64,000 bases of DNA from Geobacter sp. GTDB lineage: Bacteria; Desulfobacterota; Desulfuromonadia; Geobacterales; Pseudopelobacteraceae. Positions within the stretch are counted from its first letter, which is position 1; each line of letters starts with the position of its first letter. The DNA is taken from assembly GCA_003574895.1 (NCBI GenBank), contig PJFB01000011.1:1-64000 (forward strand), given 5' to 3'. The position numbers and the translations under genes were made by a program. This document shows, piece by piece, positions 52,103 through 60,380 of the stretch. The notes under the pieces were generated by a model. The model did not search any database. It was not told the DNA's origin and saw only the letters and a list, made by a program, of their open reading frames with translations.

Positions 52103-52483
52103 TCAGCTTCCGCTGCTTTTTGTGATCATGATAACTCCGACGCAGACCAGGCTGATGCCGGCCCAACGCATCGGACTGACATTCTCTCCCAGGAACCACT
52201 GGGCCAGGAAGGCCACCACGATGTAGCTGAGGGCCTGCATCGGCAGGGCCACCGAGAGATCTTCCCAGGATAGAACCGCCAGCCAGAGGCCAAAATATAC
52301 CGCCTGCATGGCTGTCCCCAGGATCAGGCGCCAGTTGGTGAGGGCACCGATCACGGTGCTGACGATCTGCCGCAGTCCCATTGCCGAAATATCCCCGGAG
52401 CTTTTCATCCCCTGGGTCAAAAATATATCGCCAACCGCACCTGCTGTGATCGCAAGCAACATGACGACCAATGTCTTCAACAT
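52103..52483 (-). CDS. Small EamA/DMT-like membrane protein
   Basis: A 126-aa protein with four TM helices, the size of a half-EamA or SMR-type transporter (ITAGAVGDIFLTQGMKSSG, and the C-terminal AGISLVCVGVIMITKS). It overlaps hpnK by seven bases. Small transporters of this type can flip polar lipids or carry lipid-linked sugars, so a role in hopanoid or lipid modification is possible but not shown. Confidence 0.7.
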   Translation of the reverse strand: MLKTLVVMLLAITAGAVGDIFLTQGMKSSGDISAMGLRQIVSTVIGALTNWRLILGTAMQAVYFGLWLAVLSWEDLSVALPMQALSYIVVAFLAQWFLGENVSPMRWAGISLVCVGVIMITKSSGS

Positions 52484-53340
52484 TTTACGTCTCCACGGTA
52501 ATTTTGCACTGTTATCCGCAACTCCTTGAGTTTCTGCCGAACCGTTGGGCTGAGGAGGGCAGCCAGCTCGGCCTCGTGCCGATAATCCGGCATGCGGCGC
52601 GTAATCTCCGCATCGGGGAGGCAGCCGGGATGGAAATACATCTCCGTCAACCCTTCGCCCAGACCGTCCAGGATGGACAGGACATAGGCCTCGGTCATGC
52701 TCCCCGAGTTGAGCACCCCTTTGACCTCAGCCGCGTAGCGGATGCCAAGCCGGTCCAGTTGTGGCCGGCAGTGGTCCGACAGTGCCCCGAAGATGATCCG
52801 CTCGGCTGTTTTGCCGACCAGGCGATTCCGGTCGAAGCGCACGTTGTGGGACAAACGCTCCTGGGAGAGGCGAAAGCTGGCAATGCCGTACTTGGACATC
52901 AGATCTGTGAGGATGGCAAAGACGGTAGGATGCTGGTGGATATTGAGATGGCCATCCAGGTGTGAGATTGCCATGCCTGACTCGCGGACCTTGACTATCT
53001 GGGCCTCGATCTCCTGCTGCAACTGCATGCGCACCCCTTTGTCAAAAAAGTAGCGCATGCCGGATGTTACCGGGTTGTTGCTGAAGTTTCCCGCCTCGTC
53101 CACCAGGCCGGGAATCTGTTTTGGGGGAAGTACCGCCCTGCCGTGAACCAGGGTCAGATGCACGCCGACCTGGAGGCCCGGGTTGCGTCGGGCAATCTCG
53201 ACCGCCTCGTCAAAGGCATTCCCGCCCGGCATGAGCGAGGCATTGGTCAGGATGCCGTCGCGCCAGGCTTGCTCGACAGCCCGGTTGACTCCGCTGGAGA
53301 GGCCGAAGTCATCGGAGGTGATGATAAGTTGCCGGTTCAT
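52477..53340 (-). CDS. hpnK: Hopanoid biosynthesis-associated protein HpnK (YdjC-like deacetylase)
   Basis: A 287-aa YdjC/ChbG-type carbohydrate deacetylase (RQLIITSDDFGLSSGVNRAVEQAW; metal ligands in DDFG and in HLDGHLNIHQHP). HpnK is thought to remove the N-acetyl group from GlcNAc-bacteriohopanetetrol, after the glycosyltransferase HpnI and before HpnJ. It overlaps hpnJ by four bases (ATGA), so the two are coupled. hpnI and the squalene-hopene genes are not in the window. Confidence 0.88.
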   Translation of the reverse strand: MNRQLIITSDDFGLSSGVNRAVEQAWRDGILTNASLMPGGNAFDEAVEIARRNPGLQVGVHLTLVHGRAVLPPKQIPGLVDEAGNFSNNPVTSGMRYFFDKGVRMQLQQEIEAQIVKVRESGMAISHLDGHLNIHQHPTVFAILTDLMSKYGIASFRLSQERLSHNVRFDRNRLVGKTAERIIFGALSDHCRPQLDRLGIRYAAEVKGVLNSGSMTEAYVLSILDGLGEGLTEMYFHPGCLPDAEITRRMPDYRHEAELAALLSPTVRQKLKELRITVQNYRGDVKC

Positions 53341-54767
53341 TTACAATCTGAGCAGGATTCTTTCCGTTTGCGCATGTACTCCAGATACTGTTTCCCTTCC
53401 TTGAGCAGTTTGCGGCGCTCCTCGCCATCGACGATCATCCTGCCGATGCTGCGCATGATGTATTTGGGTCGGAAGTAGAACTTGTTGTAGAACTCCTCCA
53501 CGGAGTTGAAGATCTCGGCGTTGGAGAGATGCGGATAGTTGATGACGCATTTCTGGTGGCCGGTGTCGTCGATAAAGGCATCGGAGGCGATCCAGCCCTT
53601 TTCCTTGCAGAGGTCATAGAACTCGGTGCCGGGGTAGGGGGAGGCCAGGGATGCCTGGATGGAGTTGAGATCCAGCATTTTGGCGAATTCGATGGTCTCG
53701 CGAATGGTCTCCTTGGACTCTCCGGGAAGCCCCATGATGAAGGCGCCATGAATGGAGAGCCCCAGTTTCTTGCAGTCCTTGGTGAACTGGATGGCCTGCT
53801 CCTTGGTCACACCCTTCTTGATGTTCTTGAGGATCTGTTCGTTGCCGCTCTCGTATCCGACCACCACGTGGCGCAGACCAGCCTCCCGCATGACCTTGAG
53901 GGTCTCGTAGTCGCAGTTGGCGCGGGCGTTTATGGTCCAGGAGATGCCCAGCGGCTTGATCAGCTCGGCCACGGCGCGGGCGTGTTTTTTGTCTGCGGAA
54001 AAGGTGTCATCGTCAAAGGAGAGTTCCCTCATCTCGGGGATGTTTTCCGTGATCCACTTGATCTCCTCGTAGACGTTTTGCGGGGAGCGGGTGCGCATCT
54101 GCCGGCCGGAAAAGGTCTGGGGCCAGAGGCAGTAGATGCAGCGGGCCGGACAGCCGCGGCTGGAATAGATCGAGACATAGGGATTCTTGAAATGGGGGAT
54201 GACGTATTCCTTGATCGGCAGGTCGCGCTTGTAGACCGGCGCCACAAAGGGGAGGGCGTCCAGGTCTGCGATGGGCGGGCGATCCGGGGTATGGACCACC
54301 TGCCCCTCCTCCAGGTAGCTGATGCCATGGACCTTGTCCCATTTGCGCCCCTCGCACAGCTCCTTGGTGGAGTAGTCGAATTCGCCGCGGCAGACGATGT
54401 CGATGACACCTTTGCCGGCGCGGAGCGATTCCTCGGGCAGGATGGTTACGTGGGGACCGGTCAAAACAGTCACTATGGCCGGCTTGACCTCCTTGATGCG
54501 GCGGGCGGTCTCGATATCGATCATCAAAGTGGGGGTGGAGGTATACATCACCACCATATCGAAGTCCTTGGCAATGGTCAGGCAATCATCGAGGGTGAGT
54601 TTTTGCACCGGTGCGTCCACCACACGGCTCCCGGCGATCATTCCGGCCGGGAAACAGAGCCAGGTGGGGTACCAGAAAGAGGTCACCTCGCGGGATGCCT
54701 GGTAGCGGGCTCCGGCGCCGCCGTCAAAATCCTCGAAGGTGGGGGGATTTAAAAAAAGTGGCTTCAT
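53337..54767 (-). CDS. hpnJ: Hopanoid biosynthesis-associated radical SAM protein HpnJ
   Basis: A 476-aa B12-binding-type radical SAM enzyme. The N-terminal part resembles a cobalamin-binding domain (VVMYTSTPTLMIDIETA; LTGPHVTILPEESL), and the radical SAM motif is CPARCIYC, followed by SFDDDTFSADKKHA. HpnJ is required to make the cyclitol ether group of bacteriohopane derivatives. ATG 54767 has AAGGAG five bases upstream; an in-frame start at 54797 lies further out. Four Cys lie near the end (CSDC). Confidence 0.9.
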   Translation of the reverse strand: MKPLFLNPPTFEDFDGGAGARYQASREVTSFWYPTWLCFPAGMIAGSRVVDAPVQKLTLDDCLTIAKDFDMVVMYTSTPTLMIDIETARRIKEVKPAIVTVLTGPHVTILPEESLRAGKGVIDIVCRGEFDYSTKELCEGRKWDKVHGISYLEEGQVVHTPDRPPIADLDALPFVAPVYKRDLPIKEYVIPHFKNPYVSIYSSRGCPARCIYCLWPQTFSGRQMRTRSPQNVYEEIKWITENIPEMRELSFDDDTFSADKKHARAVAELIKPLGISWTINARANCDYETLKVMREAGLRHVVVGYESGNEQILKNIKKGVTKEQAIQFTKDCKKLGLSIHGAFIMGLPGESKETIRETIEFAKMLDLNSIQASLASPYPGTEFYDLCKEKGWIASDAFIDDTGHQKCVINYPHLSNAEIFNSVEEFYNKFYFRPKYIMRSIGRMIVDGEERRKLLKEGKQYLEYMRKRKESCSDCK

Positions 54768-54846
54768 TACAACTCCTTTTCTACACAAAAAGAACAAAAT
54801 AGTAGATATCGCGTGGTAATGTCAAGGTCAAAGCTATGGACTAAGC

Positions 54847-56463
54847 GTGCCCGAAACTGTGCCTAGCAGAAGGATTAGATTCATTTGGTTTGTAATTCTT
54901 GGGCTGTGGTATAAAATGAAAAACTTGTTGACAGCATACCTTCGAGGCAGCATGGGAAATAAAACTGCTAACAAAAACAAGCGCGCCATACTGGTTATCG
55001 TTGCTACCTATACCCTGGTCGGCACCTTGTGGATCTACTTTTCCGAAGAATCCCTGCGCTGGTTTATTAGTGACCGGGCAGCCATCATTCGCCTCGATAT
55101 CATCAAGGGTACCCTGTTCATTTTTCTCACGGCGTATCTCCTTTACGTTCTCATCAGCCGCTACGCCAGACAATTGCTGGTATCCGAGGGTGGCCGGATC
55201 GCAAACGAAGAACGGCTCGAATTGGCTTTGTCAGCATCCAAAATGGGGGTTTGGGAGTGCGATTTGCGAACCAATGCCATCTATTGGTCTCCGGAATGCT
55301 TCGAGATCCTGGGGTTGGAAAACCTGAACCACTCTTTGGACTCTTTTACCAATGCCCTGCATCCAGATGATGCAAGCCGGGTAATGGCAGCCTACACCCA
55401 GGCACTGTCGAAGCAGATTGAATATGCCGACGAGTTCCGCGTAATCCTTTCCAATGGCGACCTGCGCTGGATTTTGAATTGCGGGCAGGGCAAGTACGAC
55501 AAAGAGGGTAAGCCGCTGAAACTGGTCGGCACCGTTCAGGATATCACTGAGCGGAAGAAGATGGAAATTGCCCTGAAAGAGGCGAATGAATTACTTGAAT
55601 ACCGTGTGCGTGAACGGACAGAAGAACTTGAACAGGTAAATCTTACGCTTCTGAATGAGATCCAGGAGCGAAAACGGGTCGAACTTGAAATCATCCACTA
55701 TCGTGGACATCTGGAGGAACTTGTCAGAGAACGTACCACGGCCCTTGAAGCCCGCAATAAACAGCTGGATGCCGAAATAGAGCAACGCAAACAGGCTGAG
55801 TCGGCTCTCCGCAATTATGCCCAGCGCATTATTGTTTTGGAGGAAAAGATGCGGAGAAACATCGCTTCGGAATTGCATGACGAGATAGGGAGGGATCTGA
55901 CAGCCCTCGGTCTCAATTTTTCCATCATCAGCAATGCTCTTTCAAAGGATTCCAGGGAGAAGTTGGGATCGAGGGTTGATGATTCCATCTGCTTGATAGA
56001 AGATATGGGCCGCAACGTCAGAAGCATGATGACCAGACTCAGGCCGCCGGTACTGGATGATTACGGTCTGGTGTCGGCTCTGCGCTCCCATGCGGACCAG
56101 TTTGCAAAACGGACCGGCATTGCCGTGGATGTGCAGTTGGAAGTGATTGTACCAAGGCTTTCCGATGAGATAGAGACTACTTTATTCCGTATTGCCCAGG
56201 AAGCACTGGCCAATGTCGCAAAACACGCCGAAGCGAGTTTTGTCACTCTTAGTCTGATAGGGGGGGATGGGCGGGTACGGCTTTCAATCGAAGATGACGG
56301 CCAGGGGTTTGATCCCGATTTGGACCGTCCGAAAGGGCCTGAAGCGGGATGGGGATTAACTATCATGCGCGAAAGGGCGGAATCGGTGGAAGCATGTTTT
56401 AGTATTGCTTCAAAGCCAGGCCAGGGTACCGTGGTTGCCGTCGAAACCGGAAAGGATTCATAG
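54847..56463 (+). CDS. PAS sensor histidine kinase, NarX/HisKA_3 type
   Basis: A kinase of up to 538 aa: two TM segments (about residues 45-65 and 80-105), a PAS domain (about 125-240), a long coiled coil (about 240-330), a HisKA_3 domain with the phospho-acceptor His in SELHDEIGRDLTALG, and an HATPase domain (FRIAQEALANVAKHA; DDGQGFDPD; GWGLTIMRERAESV). It is paired with the NarL-type regulator that starts one base after its stop. GTG 54847 gives the longest form; ATG 54916 and ATG 54952 are more typical starts. Confidence 0.88.
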   Translation: MPETVPSRRIRFIWFVILGLWYKMKNLLTAYLRGSMGNKTANKNKRAILVIVATYTLVGTLWIYFSEESLRWFISDRAAIIRLDIIKGTLFIFLTAYLLYVLISRYARQLLVSEGGRIANEERLELALSASKMGVWECDLRTNAIYWSPECFEILGLENLNHSLDSFTNALHPDDASRVMAAYTQALSKQIEYADEFRVILSNGDLRWILNCGQGKYDKEGKPLKLVGTVQDITERKKMEIALKEANELLEYRVRERTEELEQVNLTLLNEIQERKRVELEIIHYRGHLEELVRERTTALEARNKQLDAEIEQRKQAESALRNYAQRIIVLEEKMRRNIASELHDEIGRDLTALGLNFSIISNALSKDSREKLGSRVDDSICLIEDMGRNVRSMMTRLRPPVLDDYGLVSALRSHADQFAKRTGIAVDVQLEVIVPRLSDEIETTLFRIAQEALANVAKHAEASFVTLSLIGGDGRVRLSIEDDGQGFDPDLDRPKGPEAGWGLTIMRERAESVEACFSIASKPGQGTVVAVETGKDS

Positions 56464-57111
56464 ATGTCTATTAATGTCCTGATTGCCGATGACCATGCAG
56501 TGGTACGGGACGGCCTCAAAATGATCCTGGAGGCCGTGGAAGGCATACACGTCGTTGCCATGGCGGCTAATGGTCGAGAGGCAGTCGCAATGGCCGAAGA
56601 ATTCCGGCCCGACGTGGTGGTCATGGACGTATCCATGCCGCTGCTGAATGGAATAGAGGCTATCAGGATAATCTGCGAAAGTTTGCCCAAGGTTAATGCC
56701 CTGGTCCTTTCCATGCATCATACGCGGGAACATGTTCACAGGGCAATTCAGGCTGGAGCCAGGGGATACATCCTGAAAGAGGCCGCCGGCTCAGAGGTCG
56801 CCGCTGCGGTGCTGGCTGTTATGAAGGGCGGCCGTTTTTTCGGCAGGGGTGTTGAAAAGCCGTTGGAGTCTCGCAATGGCTTGCGTGGCGAATACCTGAA
56901 AAGCCCACTTGAGACCCTGAGCCAGCGGGAGCGTGAGGTTTTGCAACTCGTTGCCGAAGGGAAGACCAGTGCCGCAATTGCAACAATCCTCTCCCTTTCG
57001 CCCAAAAGCGTAGAAACCTACCGCAGCCGGCTCATGCTCAAACTTGGTGTTGCCAATATCCCCGCCTTGGTTAGATTTGCAATGCATCATGGAATTACCC
57101 CAGCCGATTGA
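56464..57111 (+). CDS. NarL/FixJ-type response regulator
   Basis: A 215-aa regulator. The receiver domain has the phospho-acceptor Asp in VVVMDVSMPLLNG and the Lys switch in YILKEAAG. The C-terminal LuxR-type HTH is LSQREREVLQLVAEGK ... KSVETYRSRLMLKLGV. It acts with the preceding kinase, whose stop codon is adjacent. No target is indicated. Confidence 0.95.
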   Translation: MSINVLIADDHAVVRDGLKMILEAVEGIHVVAMAANGREAVAMAEEFRPDVVVMDVSMPLLNGIEAIRIICESLPKVNALVLSMHHTREHVHRAIQAGARGYILKEAAGSEVAAAVLAVMKGGRFFGRGVEKPLESRNGLRGEYLKSPLETLSQREREVLQLVAEGKTSAAIATILSLSPKSVETYRSRLMLKLGVANIPALVRFAMHHGITPAD

Positions 57112-57220
57112 ATATATTTATCAATATCAAACTTTCCTGACAGACCGATGTCCACATTTGCGGCTATAATCTGCAAATACTTGACCCTTATGCTAGATAA
57201 CACCCGAAGGGTGGGCACGG

Positions 57221-59908
57221 ATGGGACTGGATTCGAAAAGCAATATCCGTATTTTGCTGGCATTGTTGCTTCCCTTTGTCACATGTGGAGTGCAGTGGCT
57301 GTTTTGGTCCGTTTTCGCCCCATTCGTCTGGTTTCTGTTCTTCCCAACGGTTTTTTTTAGTTCGCGCATTGGTGGCAAGAGCGCAGGAGTTATCTCAACT
57401 GTCATCTCGGCAATTCTGGTCGTCTACTTCTTTATCCCTCCCCAGCTTTCATTTATTGGTAAAACCCCTTCAAATCTGTACTCAGTTTTGCTTTTTCTCT
57501 TCATGGGTGTTTTGTTCAGCTATACCCATGAGCGCCTGGAGAGGGCAGATCGGCGCGCGGTCGAGGCCCAGGAAGCGACCCGCATAGCCAACGAACAGCT
57601 CCAGGAGGCTCGTATTGGCAGGTTGGAAGCGGAGCAAAGGCTTGCTGAAAAAACGCTGCGTGAGAGCGAGGACCTGCTCAATACGATGGGGCGCACCGCC
57701 AAGGTGGGCGGGTGGGACCTGAACCCCGTGACCGGTGAGGGGCACTGGACCGAAGAGACGGCCCGGATCCACGACCTGGACCCTTTCTTGAAACCGGACA
57801 AGGAGATGGGGATCGCGTTCTACCAGGGCGAATCCCGCACTCGAATCGAGGCGGCAATCCGAGAAGCCACCGAGCATGGCACCCCCTATGACCTGGAACT
57901 GGAGCTTATCTCCGCCACGGGAAAGCACAAGTGGGTGCGTACGATTGGCCATCCGGTTATTGAAGATGGCCGGGTTGTTAAGCTGCGCGGCTCGTTCCAG
58001 GATATTACCGATCGCAAACAGGCGGAGGTCGCTCTTATCCAGTCCGAGGAGAAGTTTTCCCGGGCCTTTTCCTGCAATCCGGCCGCAATTGCGCTGACCC
58101 GCTTGAAAGACGGGCTGTTTCTGGATGTGAACGATACCTGGGTTTCTCTGTGTGGTTACAGTCGCGAGGAGGCAATAGGGCATTCATCGAGAACCATGCA
58201 GATTTGGCCAACAGCCGAGGCTGCCCAGCGCTTTGTTGACGAGTTAAATGAAAAAGGGATGTTGCAGGGGTGGGAACAGGAGTTTCGCGACAAATCTGGC
58301 AAGCTGTTCGTAGCTCAGCTATCGTCACAGATTCTGGACGTAGGCGGCGAGCAGCTGATCCTATCGACCTTGGTGGATATCACGACACAGAAACAGGCAG
58401 AAATAGCACTACGGGAAAGCGAAGTCAGGTTCAGGAGTATCTTTGACCATGCACCGGTTGCTATCGGTATTGGCGCCCTTGCCGATGGTCGATTATTCGA
58501 GGTAAACGCCTTCTGGCTGCAGCTTTTGGGTTTTGAGCGTGATGAGGTGATCGGTCGAACGACCAGTGAACTGGGGTTGTATGTCGATGAAAACGAGCGT
58601 GCAAGGATTGTCACTGCCATTACGGAACATGGCCGGATCGTCAATACGGATATCCGGATCCGGAATAAATCCGGCGAGATCCTTAATATCATGTTTTCCG
58701 CCGAGATCATCACTCTGGACAGCACGCCCTATCTGCAAGTGATGATGTCGGATGTCACCGAGCAGAGGCGAGGGGAATTGGCGTTGCGGGAGAGCGAGGA
58801 GCGGCAGCGGGTGTTTATCGAGCATGCCCCCGCAGCCTTGGCCATGTTTGACCGGGGTATGCGCTATCTCCACGCCAGCAGGCGCTGGCTACAGGATTAC
58901 GGTTTAGGCGATCGAAAATTGACGGGATTGTCGCACTACGAGGTTTTTCCGGAAATTTCCGACACGTGGAAGGAAACCCATCGCCGGGGCTTGGCAGGGG
59001 AGGTACTGCGCAAGGACGCCGACAGGTTTGACCGGGCAGACGGCTCGGTTCAATGGGTGCGCTGGGAAATCCGCCCATGGCATGACGCCAACGGAGCGGT
59101 TGGCGGCCTCTTCATTTTTTCCGAGGACATCACCGATCTCAAGCTGGCCGAGGATGAGATCATCCAGCTCAATGCCAGCTTGGAACAGCGCGTGGAGGAA
59201 CGCACCGCAGAGCTGCAGGCTGCAAATCAGGAACTGGACGCCTTTGCCTATGCCGTATCCCACGATCTGCGGGCGCCCCTCAGGGCCATGAACGGCTTCA
59301 GCCAGGCACTGAGCGAGGATTACGGCGAGCAGTTGCATGGCGAGGCGCTCGTCTACCTTAAACAGATTTCCCTTGCCAGCCAGCACATGGGGAATCTTCT
59401 CGAAGGGCTGTTGACCCTTTCGCGCAGCACGAGGGGCGATTTGCACCGGGATTTGCTGGACTTGTCCGATACCGCTGGGCTGATCCGTGACGAGTTGGTC
59501 CGGCTTGAGCCTGGCCGTCAGGTGGCATGGCAGATCGAGTCTGGCATGTCGGCACGGGGTGACGCCAGCATGCTGGAGGTGGTCATGCGCAACCTGATCG
59601 GCAATGCCTGGAAATACACCGCGGGTATACCCGCGCCGATGATCAGGGTCTACTGCGAACAACGTGACGGTTCAACCTGTTATTGCGTGGCGGATAATGG
59701 CGCCGGATTTGACATGAGGCATGCGGAGCGGCTCTTCAAGCCGTTCCAGCGTTTGCACCGCCAGGACGAGTTTCCCGGGATCGGCATCGGCCTGGCCACC
59801 GTACAGCGCATCGTCCGCCGCCATGGTGGTGAAATCAGTGCAGAAGCGGAACCGGGCGCAGGGGCCACATTCCGATTTACACTGGCCGGTTCGGGGGTAG
59901 TATTGTAG
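57221..59908 (+). CDS. Multi-PAS sensor histidine kinase with DUF4118-like membrane domain
   Basis: An 895-aa kinase. The N-terminal membrane domain resembles the KdpD-type DUF4118 four-helix unit (about residues 10-100). Then come four PAS domains (about 145-270, 275-395, 397-515, 520-645), a HisKA with the His in YAVSHDLRAPLRAMNG, and a phytochrome-type HATPase ending in LFKPFQRLH...GIGIGLATVQRIVRRHGG. It has no receiver, so it likely signals to the small regulator encoded 24 bases downstream. Confidence 0.92.
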   Translation: MGLDSKSNIRILLALLLPFVTCGVQWLFWSVFAPFVWFLFFPTVFFSSRIGGKSAGVISTVISAILVVYFFIPPQLSFIGKTPSNLYSVLLFLFMGVLFSYTHERLERADRRAVEAQEATRIANEQLQEARIGRLEAEQRLAEKTLRESEDLLNTMGRTAKVGGWDLNPVTGEGHWTEETARIHDLDPFLKPDKEMGIAFYQGESRTRIEAAIREATEHGTPYDLELELISATGKHKWVRTIGHPVIEDGRVVKLRGSFQDITDRKQAEVALIQSEEKFSRAFSCNPAAIALTRLKDGLFLDVNDTWVSLCGYSREEAIGHSSRTMQIWPTAEAAQRFVDELNEKGMLQGWEQEFRDKSGKLFVAQLSSQILDVGGEQLILSTLVDITTQKQAEIALRESEVRFRSIFDHAPVAIGIGALADGRLFEVNAFWLQLLGFERDEVIGRTTSELGLYVDENERARIVTAITEHGRIVNTDIRIRNKSGEILNIMFSAEIITLDSTPYLQVMMSDVTEQRRGELALRESEERQRVFIEHAPAALAMFDRGMRYLHASRRWLQDYGLGDRKLTGLSHYEVFPEISDTWKETHRRGLAGEVLRKDADRFDRADGSVQWVRWEIRPWHDANGAVGGLFIFSEDITDLKLAEDEIIQLNASLEQRVEERTAELQAANQELDAFAYAVSHDLRAPLRAMNGFSQALSEDYGEQLHGEALVYLKQISLASQHMGNLLEGLLTLSRSTRGDLHRDLLDLSDTAGLIRDELVRLEPGRQVAWQIESGMSARGDASMLEVVMRNLIGNAWKYTAGIPAPMIRVYCEQRDGSTCYCVADNGAGFDMRHAERLFKPFQRLHRQDEFPGIGIGLATVQRIVRRHGGEISAEAEPGAGATFRFTLAGSGVVL

Positions 59909-59932
59909 CAGACAACTTGGAAGGGGGATGCC

Positions 59933-60373
59933 ATGGGCGATATCAAGACCATACTGCTGGTGGAGGACAATCCTCATGACGAGATGCTGATTCTGCGTTC
60001 GTTGCGCAAGGTCAACCTTGCCAACCAGGTGGATGTGGCCCGCGACGGCCAGCAGGCCTTGGATTACCTCTTCCGCGAAGGGGAGTTTTCGGAGCGTGAC
60101 GGTCCGGAACTTCCGATGGTTGTTTTGCTTGATATAAACCTGCCGCGGGTTAACGGCCTGGAGGTGTTGGAGCGCATCCGGGGCGATCAACGCACCCGCT
60201 TGTTGCCGGTGGTTATTCTGACTTCATCCGACGAGGAGCGTGACCGCCTGAAGAGCTATGAAAACGGGGCCAACAGCTTTGTCCGCAAACCACTGGATTT
60301 TACCGAATTCGCCGAATCAGTGGCCAGTCTGGGCGTGTATTGGCTGGCAATAAATATAGCACCCAAGGGGTAG
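59933..60373 (+). CDS. Stand-alone response regulator (Rcp1-like)
   Basis: A 146-aa receiver domain with no output domain. Acidic pocket VEDNPHDE, phospho-Asp in VVLLDINLPRVNG and the Lys in FVRKPLDF are intact. Proteins of this type often receive phosphate from phytochrome-like kinases such as the preceding one and pass it on or act by protein contact. Confidence 0.93.
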   Translation: MGDIKTILLVEDNPHDEMLILRSLRKVNLANQVDVARDGQQALDYLFREGEFSERDGPELPMVVLLDINLPRVNGLEVLERIRGDQRTRLLPVVILTSSDEERDRLKSYENGANSFVRKPLDFTEFAESVASLGVYWLAINIAPKG

Positions 60374-60380
60374 CAGTTTG